This document shows positions 8,837-14,118 of a DNA stretch of 23,740 nucleotides, in pieces. The notes below the pieces were generated by a model that was not told where the DNA came from, ran no database searches, and saw only the letters and a list, made by a program, of their open reading frames with translations. Both the position numbers and the translations under genes were made by a program. The stretch is from Bacteroidales bacterium UBA3754 (lineage in GTDB: Bacteria; Bacteroidota; Bacteroidia; Bacteroidales; UBA1715). Where the stretch lies: contig DFGI01000022.1 in the NCBI GenBank assembly GCA_002371705.1, positions 1 to 23,740 on the forward strand, written 5' to 3'. The first letter of the stretch is position 1. Every line of letters starts with the position of its first letter.

Positions 8837-9113
8837 AGACTAAAATTTTATCGTGATTGGCTGTTTTTTCGGCAAAAGGGAGCAAATCGCCTTCAATAAC
8901 GAGGTCAACTGGTCGGTTCAGCAACTGCTCCAATTCCAAGTTCATCTCGAAAAATTTCAAGCCTAAACGTGTTCCCGGAATCAATGAAATAATAATATCC
9001 ACATCGCTTTCGGCACGTTCTTCGCCACGCGAAAAAGAGCCAAATACCCATGCCTTTTCTATTGGCTGAGTTTTGAAATAATTCTGCAATGTCTGTGATA
9101 TTAGTGAATTCAT
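8823..9113 (-). CDS. MntA-type nucleotidyltransferase antitoxin (96 aa)
   Basis: A minimal nucleotidyltransferase. Residues 25-39 give GSFSRGEERAESDVD, an exact GSX10DXD motif (Asp37, Asp39), with a third acidic residue in RPVDLV (Asp70). In characterised MntA-HepT type VII toxin-antitoxin pairs this enzyme AMPylates the tyrosine of the HepT RX4HXY motif and so silences the RNase. I chose the ATG at 9111-9113 (MNSLISQ); an upstream in-frame ATG at 9162-9164 would add an unrelated 17-residue tail and would lie before the putative promoter box. Length fits the family. It overlaps the HepT remnant by 14 bases as in intact operons. The antitoxin looks complete while the toxin is not. Confidence 0.85.
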   Translation of the reverse strand: MNSLISQTLQNYFKTQPIEKAWVFGSFSRGEERAESDVDIIISLIPGTRLGLKFFEMNLELEQLLNRPVDLVIEGDLLPFAEKTANHDKILVYARA

Positions 9114-9127
9114 TTTTATAATTTTTA

Positions 9128-9135
9128 CAAAAATA
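9128..9135 (-). promoter_or_regulatory. Possible -7 box of the mntA-like gene
   Basis: On the minus strand TATTTTTG fits TAnnTTTG and lies 14 bases before the chosen ATG, giving a very short leader. No matching -33 box is clear. Confidence 0.4.
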
Positions 9136-9195
9136 TAGTTTTTAGCAAAAAAATGAATGTGCAACGTGCATTATTTTAACATATTTCTTGCCTCG

Positions 9196-9310
9196 CTTTG
9201 CTCGGCGAATTGGTTTGAAAAAATGTAGGGCTGTTACATTGTGGCAGCCCCACGTTTATAATGGCTGCCGTAATACGACAGCCCTACAAAATTAATTATT
9301 TCGAGCAAAG
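9196..9310. repeat. Outer 9-base inverted repeat around the REP pair
   Basis: CTTTGCTCG (9196-9204) and CGAGCAAAG (9302-9310) are perfect inverse complements 97 bases apart and enclose the REP-like pair at 9224-9288. They could be the ends of a small mobile unit or chance; no target-site duplication was found. Confidence 0.4.
9224..9288. repeat. Two inverted REP-like palindromes (BIME-like pair)
   Basis: Both copies follow the formula TGTAGGGCTGT-N8-GGCAGCC. Copy 1 is on the plus strand (9224-9249) and copy 2 on the minus strand (9263-9288), with 13 bases between. Only the eight central bases differ (TACATTGT versus CGTATTAC). Each copy has a GTAG head followed by a GGCTG...CAGCC stem, the architecture of classical REP sequences. 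The whole block can also fold as one long hairpin because the arms are inverted. No REP-associated tyrosine transposase gene lies in the window. Confidence 0.75.
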
Positions 9311-9315
9311 ATGCT

Positions 9316-9329
9316 GTGCCGTTAGGCAC
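9316..9329. repeat. Small perfect hairpin before the ORF6N gene
   Basis: GTGCC-GTTA-GGCAC is a five-base stem with a four-base loop. It falls exactly where the ORF6N reading frame loses homology to its family and meets an in-frame TAG (9323-9325), so it may be the edge of inserted or rearranged DNA. Confidence 0.5.
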
Positions 9330-9358
9330 TTATCTACGAATTTCGTGGGCAAAAAGTA

Positions 9359-9883
9359 ATGCTTGATTTTGATTTAGCATCACTCTATCAAGTTGAAACA
9401 AAACAACTTAATAGACAAGTCAAAAGGAATATTGAAAGATTTCCTGATGATTTTATGTTTCAATTATCGGATGAAGAATTTGATTTTTTGAGGTGCCAAT
9501 TTGGCACCTCAAAAAATCACCGTGGTGGACATCGATACAAACCATACGCCTTTACAGAACTTGGTATTGCAATGTTAAGCAGTGTATTGAGTTCACCAAC
9601 AGCAATTCAGGTGAACATCAATATAATGAGAGCATTTTTGTTTATGAGGCAACAATTATATTCATTAACTAATAATGAACTTCGATTCGAAAGAATTGAG
9701 CATAAGATAGAAAATATCTCAGGCTACATAGAAGAAGTTCTTCACGACCAAAACGACATAAACGATGACACCGCCGCACAACTGGAACTGATAAACCAAA
9801 CACTTGCAGAATTACAGGCTGAAAACACCATACGAAAAGAATTTGCCGAACGGAAACCAGTTGGATTTAAAATTGAGAATTGA
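9359..9883 (+). CDS. ORF6N-domain DNA-binding protein, N-terminally truncated (174 aa from first ATG)
   Basis: The stretch MLDFDLASLYQVETKQLNRQ, then NIERFPDDFMFQLS and YKPYAFTELGIAMLSSVL, is the ORF6N domain, found in phage antirepressor-like and chromosomal Bacteroidetes proteins. A helical C-terminal half ends with the family's usual ...KPVGFK. Codons upstream of the ATG still read as family sequence (IYEFRGQKV, 9332-9358), but that frame hits TAG at 9323-9325 and contains no ATG, so the normal start and about the first 10-20 residues are gone. The missing part lies where the hairpin and REP-like repeats sit. A shortened protein from ATG 9359 is possible but would lack the first strand of the domain, so this may be a pseudogene. 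The function of chromosomal ORF6N proteins is not established. Confidence 0.7.
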   Translation: MLDFDLASLYQVETKQLNRQVKRNIERFPDDFMFQLSDEEFDFLRCQFGTSKNHRGGHRYKPYAFTELGIAMLSSVLSSPTAIQVNINIMRAFLFMRQQLYSLTNNELRFERIEHKIENISGYIEEVLHDQNDINDDTAAQLELINQTLAELQAENTIRKEFAERKPVGFKIEN

Positions 9884-9885
9884 TA

Positions 9886-9950
9886 ATTGCGCATTTCGCA
9901 TTAAGCATTACGCATTTTTCATTGTGCATTATGCATTGGGAATTGTACAT
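9886..9950. repeat. Period-7 repeat, locus A (GCATTA type)
   Basis: Degenerate seven-base units of the type NGCATTR run in register: CGCATTT, CGCATTA, AGCATTA, CGCATTT, TTCATTG, TGCATTA, TGCATTG, GGAATTG. The block sits between the ORF6N stop and the nuclease gene and runs into that gene's promoter region. The same unit recurs at 12239-12326 and 12821-12855. Confidence 0.8.
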
Positions 9951-9967
9951 TATTTTCCCTATCTTTG
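9936..9967 (+). promoter_or_regulatory. Bacteroidetes promoter of the CdiA-CT-like nuclease gene
   Basis: TTG (9936-9938), 21 bases, then TATCTTTG (9960-9967), seven bases before the ATG at 9975. The -33 triplet lies within the last heptad of the repeat block. The transcript would be nearly leaderless. Confidence 0.6.
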
Positions 9968-9974
9968 CCACATT

Positions 9975-10658
9975 ATGGATGAAAAAGCAACAATGCCGTA
10001 CCCAGAGCGTACGGAAGATATAATTTTACTCGTGTGCGAACCTGCTGCCGAGTATGGAAAACCTATTGTATATCAAGGAACTACGATTGCCAATGCCTTG
10101 AAAGACTATTACTCGTTTACCACCAACCGCGAAAAGGTGGATGTATTGAAATGGATAGTTGCCCAACCTGACTTTGCCGAAATGCAACGTTTTTCTACGA
10201 CGGAAAACAAAATTTTTACCTTGTACAAAAACCAATATGACGAAATACTAAAAACTGGCGAAATTCCTAATAATCTGCAAATAGCACAGAAATTTGTGGC
10301 AAACGGATATGATGTCTTCTTATTGCCAAATCCTATGCATTCCACAAGTGCTGATTTTATTGTTCGAAAAAAGAGTTTTTTATTTTACGTTGAAGCCAAA
10401 ACACTAAACGGCAAAAATTCCCTTGATCACCGTTTGCACAAAGGAGCCAAACAATCAGAGCATATTGCAGTAAATATTATTGGAACACACGATGTTGATT
10501 ACATAGCACGTACAATAAAATCTGCATTTGAGCGAAATTGTGAATTAAAAAATGTGATTATATTTAAAGGTAGCCGTTTAATAAAGACAACCGCAGTAGA
10601 TGTTCAGAAAAATGATTATCCAAAATTTTTCCGACGAATTTGGATACAAAACAAATAA
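9975..10658 (+). CDS. PD-(D/E)xK nuclease resembling CdiA C-terminal tRNase domains (227 aa)
   Basis: The C-terminal half (about 103-205) reads like the CdiA_C/tRNase toxin fold: AQKFVANGYDVFLLP, then SADFIV (Asp127), YVEAKT (Glu140, Lys142, the ExK pair), then HRLHKGAKQSEHIAVNI and LKNVIIFKGSRLIK. Asp127-Glu140-Lys142 would form the metal-binding PD-(D/E)xK site. The N-terminal 100 residues (TEDIILLVCEP..., TTENKIFTLYKNQYDEIL) match nothing I recognise. There is no signal peptide, no CdiA-like filament and no adjacent immunity-like gene, so it is a stand-alone relative whose target (tRNA, DNA or other) is unproven. The ATG at 9975 is chosen because a promoter box lies just upstream; the frame stays open further upstream only through the heptad repeats. 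Its stop touches the terminator of a convergent candidate small RNA. Confidence 0.65.
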   Translation: MDEKATMPYPERTEDIILLVCEPAAEYGKPIVYQGTTIANALKDYYSFTTNREKVDVLKWIVAQPDFAEMQRFSTTENKIFTLYKNQYDEILKTGEIPNNLQIAQKFVANGYDVFLLPNPMHSTSADFIVRKKSFLFYVEAKTLNGKNSLDHRLHKGAKQSEHIAVNIIGTHDVDYIARTIKSAFERNCELKNVIIFKGSRLIKTTAVDVQKNDYPKFFRRIWIQNK

Positions 10659-10771
10659 AAAAGGAGAAAGTCTCCTTTCTCCATAACTACAGTCACCTTA
10701 GTGCTAAGTTTCACGAATTTAATCGGCTTTGCCCGATGACGTCTAAGATTACTCTTTCCGTATCAAAGGAC
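10657..10771 (-). ncRNA. Candidate structured small RNA, about 115 nt, unidentified
   Basis: Leftward transcription would start near 10771 from a complete promoter and end at a strong terminator (stem 10663-10670/10675-10682, then six U). Between them the RNA folds: AGT (10751-10753) with ACT (10691-10693), CTTAG (10743-10747) with CTAAG (10697-10701) across a 3x3 internal loop, and a hairpin of ATCGG/CCGAT (10722-10726/10733-10737). A second CTTAG (10704-10708) is available for an alternative pairing. No plausible coding frame is seen. It lies convergent to the nuclease gene and ends on its stop codon. I do not recognise the family. A 6S-like or Bacteroidales-specific Rfam RNA is possible; no signal-recognition-particle, tmRNA or RNase P motifs are visible. 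Confidence 0.65.
10663..10682 (-). terminator. Terminator of the candidate small RNA
   Basis: A perfect eight-base stem GGAGAAAG/CTTTCTCC with loop TCTC (plus-strand reading). On the minus strand it is followed by TTTTTT (complement of 10657-10662). On the plus strand no T-run follows, so it mainly serves leftward transcription. Confidence 0.85.
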
Positions 10772-10775
10772 AATG

Positions 10776-10806
10776 CAAATATACAACATTCTACATCGGT
10801 TGTCAA
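10776..10806 (-). promoter_or_regulatory. Strong Bacteroidetes promoter of the candidate small RNA
   Basis: On the minus strand TTG (10806-10804), 20 bases, then TATATTTG (10783-10776). Both elements and the spacing fit the Bacteroidetes consensus. The nearest leftward protein gene is purL's neighbourhood almost 2 kb away, beyond a terminator, so the promoter serves a short transcript. Confidence 0.75.
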
Positions 10807-10870
10807 TATCTTAAGCTTTTTTCATCTTATTGTACCACAACCTTTTTCACTTGCGTTCCACAATGCACAC

Positions 10871-10902
10871 AAAAAAAGGAGCGAAATCTCTTCCGCCCCT
10901 TT
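10871..10902 (-). terminator. Terminator of the Fib_succ-like secreted protein gene
   Basis: Read on the minus strand, AAAGGGGCG (10902-10894) pairs with CGCTCCTTT (10883-10875), nine pairs with one G-U wobble, followed by seven T (complement of 10871-10877). It lies 26 bases after the gene's stop. Confidence 0.8.
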
Positions 10903-10928
10903 CCTATATCCTCATACCTAACTCCTAA

Positions 10929-12158
10929 CTATTCCGCATCTTGGACAAGACGGACAGACTGTCCAGAACTGCGCATGATACCGTAGGCCGTGTACACTTT
11001 ATTATTGTTAAAATATAGACTATTTGCCGCGCCGCTGTATCCCGACCTTGACCAATAGCCACCATAGGCTCCAACGCCGTTAACAGACGTACCGTTACGG
11101 TTGCCCGCAGCAGGAAGAAACACAGCACCGTTAGCTTCCATCTTTGACCAATCGCTTACAGAATAAGTATTTTGTGTATAATTACCACTTGTCCCACTTA
11201 TGAACGTTACCTCCGTAGGAATAGTCCAATTGTCAGGTAACAAAACTAAACCATTTACATTATTAACAGAGGCAATGCCGTATTTATTCGAAGCATCGGC
11301 GCGTGAATCTATCAAATAAGTCCATTCACTGTATGTAAGCGTACGCCACATACCTGCTTGGTTTCCGCCGTTGCTGATTGCGTTGTTCACCCCCCAGTCA
11401 TAGTTCGTTCCTGCAATGTCGTTTGTGCCGTCGCCGTAAACGCTATAATCCGAACTTGTCATATATGGATTTTTATCATTGTAGCCACTCGTTTCCCATC
11501 CAAATAAATCAATCCAACCACTATAAGTAGAAGAAATATTGGCATTATCTTCACCAATCATATCATACTGGTTTTCTGCAAAACGCCACGTGCCAGTGCT
11601 GGCTTGGTATTGCAAATTACCTTTCGAAAAATAAACTTTTTTATCAGCAGAAACTGAAAATGCTGCTTTTATAGCACCGTTGTCGTTAGAATTTTCATTA
11701 CCATTTTCTATCTTGCTTTCCAATGCAGCAAGCAATGCGTCAACCTCTTCTTTGCTGTAATAGCCACTCAAATCTGTTTTCGCAGCATACAATGCGTATG
11801 GCACTGCCAACAACGGTGTTACGCCTGAAATATACTTACCATCGAATTCAGCAACGGTTTTCACAAAATACGGGGCATTGCTCCAGTCAATTTTTGCAAA
11901 ATCCTCAGCATTCTTGCTTCCCAATTCAAAGGTCATCAAACCATTTGCGTTTGTGGTAACTTCGTGAGTTTCAGCGTAAACCTCCGTTCCTTCGTCGGTT
12001 CCCTGCAAAATCTGCACGTTAACCGTTATCGCTTTTTCAGCCACAATCTTACTTTCCGCGTCCCGCACCACGCCTTGGTAACTGAATGTCTGCGGAATCT
12101 AGGCGAACGACAATAACGCCGCAATCGCCAATGAAATTGTAAATACTATTTTTCTCAT
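10929..12158 (-). pseudogene. Secreted Fibrobacter-major-paralogue-like protein interrupted by an in-frame amber codon
   Basis: From ATG 12156-12158 the first 19 codons form a clean signal peptide (MRKIVFTISLAIAALLSFA), then TAG at 12099-12101, then the same frame continues for 389 codons to TAG 10929-10931. The frame after the stop, IPQTFSYQGVVRDAE, is the usual start of this Bacteroidetes family, where the signal is normally followed by AQ; CAG to TAG would explain the stop. The mature part has an N-terminal beta-domain (YAETHEVTTNANGL..., VPYALYA), a short coiled linker (YYSKEEVDALLAALESKIE), then FSVSADKKVYFSKGNLQY and a C-type-lectin-like end (GGYWSR...GQSVRLVQD). A GTG restart at 12069-12071 would give a 380-residue protein without a signal. 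Its neighbour upstream is a T9SS-sorted protein. Confidence 0.8.
12099..12101 (-). other. In-frame amber codon at the signal-peptide junction
   Basis: TAG falls exactly after ...SFA and before IPQTFSYQG, in frame on both sides. Family members usually have glutamine here, so one C-to-T change in CAG suffices. TAG also ends this gene, the T9SS-sorted protein, dnaB and the zero frame of dnaX, so it acts as a normal stop in this genome. Confidence 0.85.
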
Positions 12159-12210
12159 AATCTAATATTTTTAATTTGTTTGTAATTATTTAATTTTCAA
12201 TTTATTACAT

Positions 12211-12234
12211 GGACGCGGCACGCCACGTCCCTAC
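12211..12234 (-). repeat. Single REP-like palindrome with GTAG head
   Basis: On the minus strand GTAG is followed by the imperfect palindrome GGACGTGGC...GCCGCGTCC with one mismatch. The layout (GTAG head plus GC-rich stem) resembles the copies at 9224-9288, though the stem sequence differs. It lies between the T9SS-sorted protein gene and the amber-interrupted gene, beside heptad repeat block B. Confidence 0.6.
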
Positions 12235-12238
12235 TTAG

Positions 12239-12326
12239 TTGTGCATTGTGAATTGTGCATTGTGAATTAAGCATTAAGCATTACGCATTACGCATTGAGC
12301 ATTACGCATTGAGCATTACGCATTAA
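12239..12326. repeat. Period-7 repeat, locus B (GCATTA type)
   Basis: The longest and cleanest of three blocks. Units include AGCATTA, CGCATTA, CGCATTG and TGAATTG, in register for about twelve copies. It fills most of the gap between two minus-strand genes. All three blocks have the same orientation on the plus strand although the flanking genes do not. Confidence 0.85.
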
Positions 12327-12328
12327 CA

Positions 12329-12790
12329 CTAATTCCTAACTATCTTGAACTTCTTCGCCTTCCCCTCCATTTTCACTTCAAGAAAATACACGCCTGGTTT
12401 GTACGCACCCATTTGTATTTGGGTTTCCGAACCGTTTGCCGTGCCTTTCGTCACCAATGCCGAAGAATTGTTGTACAAAGCGTAGGTCACTGTGCCAAAA
12501 TCGCCGTCAATTTTCAGGTTTAGCACGTCGCTCGTTGGGTTCGGGTATGCCGAAAGTTGGATTTCGGTGATTTCAATGCCCGTTTCCGTTGTGATTTCAA
12601 ACGCCTGCTGAACGCCCTGCGCAATGCTTCCGCCGTCGCCCGTAGCCGTAAGGTAGGCAACTTGCCCAATGGTGGCACTCACCGTTCCATCGCCCGTGGC
12701 TTCGTAGCCCGCCGACGAAACCGTACTCTGCGCAAACGACCCAACCGCCGCCGCCACAAGTGCCATTGTTGCAATTAGTTTTTTGTTCAT
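12329..12790 (-). CDS. Short T9SS type A sorting-domain protein (153 aa)
   Basis: Signal peptide at 1-20 (MNKKLIATMALVAAAVGSFAQ). A short beta-rich region follows: SSAGYEATGDGTVSATIGQVAYLT...IAQGVQQAFEI, a pattern common in small Bacteroidetes surface proteins. The C-terminal 75 residues are a type A T9SS sorting domain: QLSAYPNPTSDVLNLKI, then YKPGVYFLEVKMEGKAKKFKIVRN. The protein should cross the outer membrane through the type IX system and be anchored or released after the tail is cleaved. Little is left beyond the sorting domain, so it may be a carrier or surface partner. The next gene downstream is the interrupted secreted protein; such pairs are frequent. T9SS machinery genes are not in the window. 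Heptad block C lies in its upstream region. Confidence 0.88.
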   Translation of the reverse strand: MNKKLIATMALVAAAVGSFAQSTVSSAGYEATGDGTVSATIGQVAYLTATGDGGSIAQGVQQAFEITTETGIEITEIQLSAYPNPTSDVLNLKIDGDFGTVTYALYNNSSALVTKGTANGSETQIQMGAYKPGVYFLEVKMEGKAKKFKIVRN

Positions 12791-12820
12791 ATTATTTTGT
12801 TTTTTATTGTTTCATTTTAA

Positions 12821-12855
12821 TTCATTGTGAATTGTGCATTATGCATTGTGAATTT
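12821..12855. repeat. Period-7 repeat, locus C (GCATTA type)
   Basis: About five units in register: TTCATTG, TGAATTG, TGCATTA, TGCATTG, TGAATTT. It lies 31 bases upstream of the T9SS-sorted protein ATG, probably in its leader if the TATCTTTA box at 12866-12873 (minus strand) is the promoter. The remaining sequence to 13071 is AT-rich with no further feature seen. Confidence 0.7.
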
Positions 12856-13071
12856 ATCAATCATTGCGTAAAGATAGAAATTTTTTTAGTAGGAACGGAG
12901 AATTATACACTTAATCTTGTAAAGACGCCGCCGAAAGAAATGGAATAGATTTGTTTTATGTAATTGATTGGTATATAGTAATTTATATATCAATTATTTA
13001 TTTTGGCACACCGTTTGCTTAATCAGATTCAAAACGATAGTAAACAATTAAAAGTAATGGAGGACAAAGTC

Positions 13072-13731
13072 ATGAAACGTTTAATGGTAATATTAGCAAT
13101 CGTATGTAGCTCAGCTCACATCTTTGCGTCGGAATTAGTTGTAAAAGGTAAAATTGATGTACCATTTTCAGTTTTTATCAACGGGGAAAAATATTATTCC
13201 TACAACAATAAAGTAAATATTGGCTATTTGCCAAGCGGTCGTTACGGAATGGAAATCTACACTGAAGGAAGTTCTTATGAATTGTTGTACGACTATTCAA
13301 TAGACATTCCAAAACATGCAACAGTGTATGCTACATTCACAGGCGACAACAAGATGTATATCTCAACGAAAAAGGATGGTCCTGCAACCGTGGTGATTGA
13401 CTTGACGCCGTATCCACATCGTTTGTATGTTCCAGCTCCAAGACCAGTTGTGTATCATTCAACGCCAAAGCCTGCACCGCATCATCATCATGTTGCGCCA
13501 GCGCCAAAGCCTGCACCGCACCATCATCATGTTGCGCCAGCGCCGAAACCTGCTCCGCATCATGCAAAACCAGCTCCGAAGCCCGCTCCTCATAAAGCAG
13601 CTCCTGCTCCGAAGTCTGACAATCACAAGGCGGCTCCTGCTCCAAAGAAAGATAGCAGACCAGCTCCTAAAAACGACAGCAAATCGGAAACGAAACATTA
13701 CGGTCCACGAAACACTGTCCACACAAGATAA
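13072..13731 (+). CDS. Secreted His/Pro/Ala-rich repeat protein (219 aa), possible metal binder
   Basis: Signal peptide MKRLMVILAIVCSSAHIFA (1-19). Residues 20-110 form a beta-rich domain (VVKGKIDVPFSVFINGEKYYSY...IGYLPSGRYGMEIY), similar in pattern to the N-terminal part of DUF4476-type proteins. From about residue 120 the chain becomes low-complexity: PKPAPHHHHVAPA twice, then degrading PKPAPHHAKPAPKPAPHKAAPAPK, ending in a basic tail. The histidine tetrads suggest binding of Zn, Ni or Cu; this is an inference. I chose ATG 13072 because a Shine-Dalgarno-like GGAGGA lies seven bases upstream, rare and therefore notable in Bacteroidetes; in-frame ATGs at 13057 and 13003 would spoil the signal peptide. 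A terminator follows. Confidence 0.75.
   Translation: MKRLMVILAIVCSSAHIFASELVVKGKIDVPFSVFINGEKYYSYNNKVNIGYLPSGRYGMEIYTEGSSYELLYDYSIDIPKHATVYATFTGDNKMYISTKKDGPATVVIDLTPYPHRLYVPAPRPVVYHSTPKPAPHHHHVAPAPKPAPHHHHVAPAPKPAPHHAKPAPKPAPHKAAPAPKSDNHKAAPAPKKDSRPAPKNDSKSETKHYGPRNTVHTR
13465..13542 (+). repeat. 39-base tandem repeat coding for PKPAPHHHHVAPA
   Basis: Two almost identical 39-base units (13465-13503, 13504-13542), differing by CAT/CAC, are followed by a degenerate third unit to about 13590. Copy number is likely to vary between strains by slippage without shifting frame. Confidence 0.85.
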
Positions 13732-13746
13732 GAGAAATGAATCAAA

Positions 13747-13778
13747 GAAAATCCCTTCGCAAGAGGGGATTTTTTTTT
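13747..13778 (+). terminator. Terminator of the His-rich protein gene
   Basis: AAAATCCC (13748-13755) pairs with GGGATTTT (13766-13773), with an uninterrupted T-run to 13778. It lies 16 bases after the stop. Confidence 0.85.
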
Positions 13779-13791
13779 GTCAGTAATTTTG

Positions 13792-13799
13792 TATATTTG
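13792..13799 (+). promoter_or_regulatory. -7 box of the zinc-ribbon gene
   Basis: TATATTTG fits TAnnTTTG, 18 bases before the ATG at 13818. The TTTG at 13776-13779 is too close (12 bases) to be a standard -33 partner. Confidence 0.5.
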
Positions 13800-13817
13800 G
13801 GAAATATATTGAATAGT

Positions 13818-14102
13818 ATGGCTGTACTTCGGGAATTTAAATGCAAACAATGTGGCTATGCGGTGGTAGCTACCTCCACACCCTATGTCGTTCTGCCGTC
13901 GGGCATTGATGCGCAGTGCTATTGTGGAAAATGCGATAAGATTGTGAAAGTTACCGCTGGCGAAAATTACCAAATAGATGTGACTCGTTTGAATCTTTCG
14001 TGCGAAACGTGCGGAACGCCTGTAAAAGTATGGACCCCCGATATGGGCTGCCCGAAATGCGGCGGCGGAATGAAAATGGTGGAATCAATCATACATTTTT
14101 GA
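13818..14102 (+). CDS. Small double zinc-ribbon protein (94 aa), function unknown
   Basis: Nine cysteines, eight arranged in four CxxC pairs: C9-C12 with C36-C39, and C62-C65 with C78-C81, giving two zinc ribbons (FKCKQCGY...CGKC; SCETCG...GCPKCGGGM). No signal peptide or membrane segment, so probably a cytoplasmic zinc-binding protein; nucleic acid or protein binding is only a guess. The ATG at 13818 is preferred because it follows a TATATTTG box at a normal distance; an in-frame ATG at 13737 would lie before the preceding gene's terminator. The next gene, uvrB, has its own promoter, so this appears to be a single-gene transcript. Confidence 0.75.
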   Translation: MAVLREFKCKQCGYAVVATSTPYVVLPSGIDAQCYCGKCDKIVKVTAGENYQIDVTRLNLSCETCGTPVKVWTPDMGCPKCGGGMKMVESIIHF

Positions 14103-14118
14103 AAAAAATACAGTATTA

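Noticed and set aside
9804..9974. Upstream extension of the nuclease frame to an ATG at 9804
   Set aside because: The added 57 residues overlap the ORF6N gene and are encoded by the period-7 repeats (IKHYAFFIVHYALGIVHY); the promoter box at 9960-9967 places the real start at 9975.
12099..12101. Genome-wide reassignment of TAG to glutamine
   Set aside because: Other genes in the window (the T9SS-sorted protein, dnaB, dnaX zero frame and this same gene) end normally at TAG, so TAG is a stop here.
12239..12326. CRISPR-like array
   Set aside because: The units are seven bases long with no spacers and no cas genes nearby; it is a simple degenerate tandem repeat.
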